Position numbers and translations under genes: made by a program. A DNA stretch of 64,000 nt from Candidatus Aalborgicola lynettensis (GTDB taxonomy: Bacteria > Pseudomonadota > Gammaproteobacteria > Burkholderiales > Burkholderiaceae_C): contig JADJZE010000008.1 of assembly GCA_016719405.1 (NCBI GenBank), positions 23,014 through 87,013 on the forward strand, given 5' to 3'. The notes under the pieces were generated by a model. The model was not told where the DNA came from and made no database searches. It saw only the letters and a program-made list of their open reading frames with translations. Of this stretch, positions 63,836-64,000 are shown in pieces (the first letter of the stretch is position 1; each line of letters starts with the position of its first letter).

Positions 63836-64000
63836 TTATTGAGCCACCGGCTGCCCCAAATTACGGAGCACATCCCGCACCATCTGCGCCCGGTCTTTGG
63901 GTTCTGGCAGTTCGCGCTCTATGCGCAGCTTTTCATTGCCCGCCAGTTTGATGTGTTTGTTCTTCTGGATCATCTGGATGATCTTCATCGGGTCAATCGG
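63836..64000 (-). CDS. mfd: Transcription-repair coupling factor, C-terminal end (partial)
   Basis: The last 54 residues of a protein whose start lies beyond the window: MKIIQMIQKNKHIKLAGNEK then LRIERELPEPKDRAQMVRDV and a stop. This matches the C-terminal TRCF domain of Mfd, which removes stalled RNA polymerase and recruits repair. Identification from a short piece but with distinctive sequence. Confidence 0.8.
   Translation of the reverse strand, partial: PIDPMKIIQMIQKNKHIKLAGNEKLRIERELPEPKDRAQMVRDVLRNLGQPVAQ

Overview
The window is high-GC bacterial chromosome from a betaproteobacterium, most likely of the family Comamonadaceae (Rhodoferax/Polaromonas-like). This is inferred from gene content and order: the exbB-exbD-lpxK-Trm112-kdsB-adk block, the small Trp-rich protein next to lgt, an orphan Bug-type binding protein, Crp next to APH and acyl-CoA dehydrogenase genes, a cbb3 oxidase operon, and PDH genes with lipoyl domains on both E2 and E3. 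No rRNA, tRNA, CRISPR array, intact transposase or integrase was seen.

Layout. 0-10 kb: hypothetical proteins, an HD-GYP phosphodiesterase, a Crp/APH/acyl-CoA dehydrogenase operon, a FimV-like protein, a hydroxyacid dehydrogenase and lexA with its SOS boxes. 10-20 kb: asparaginase, the envelope block reading leftward (exbBD, lpxK, Trm112, kdsB, adk), xseA, sodB, a DUF192 protein, icd and folD. 20-30 kb: a FixLJ-type two-component pair, then aceE, aceF and lpdA of the pyruvate dehydrogenase complex. 30-44 kb: an accessory and scarred region with a GlxA-type regulator, a cysteine hydrolase, an HD protein, truncated AraC and SnoaL remnants, two displaced pieces of an lpdA paralogue around a PIN toxin-antitoxin pair, a 7TMR-DISM histidine kinase with a duplicated tail, a decayed outer-membrane barrel gene, frameshifted murI and fumarase genes, a UPF0114 protein, and acs followed by an echo of its own 3' end. 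44-53 kb: lgt, a Bug protein, an enoyl-CoA hydratase, a ligase remnant, then a FIST protein, a hybrid PAS kinase and an HD-GYP response regulator, and uspA. 53-59 kb: ccoI-ccoS-ccoN-ccoO-ccoQ-ccoP-fixH. 59-64 kb: serB, an acyltransferase, hipBA with two palindromic operators, a GNAT enzyme, a RelB/YafQ pair and the 3' end of mfd.

How the genes work together. PDH, Icd, fumarase and Acs feed acetyl-CoA and the TCA cycle, and the cbb3 oxidase respires the electrons at low oxygen. FNR-like boxes before ccoN and before uspA tie oxygen limitation to respiration and stress response. The FIST, hybrid-kinase and HD-GYP genes look like a sensory cascade that ends in c-di-GMP turnover.

Most unusual signals. 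(1) A dispersed repeat of about 60 bp occurs in at least nine places. Five copies lie inside coding sequences, always in the one frame without a stop on the strand used, and add a peptide such as PNSASAPASRAQAA to AceF, Lpd and an enoyl-CoA hydratase. This resembles in principle the in-frame palindromic elements of Rickettsia. (2) Short 3'-end echoes of lpdA, the histidine kinase and acs lie downstream of the intact genes and differ mostly at synonymous sites, as expected of recombination scars. (3) Single-base indels cluster at 36.8-39.6 kb in an OMP gene, murI and fumarase.
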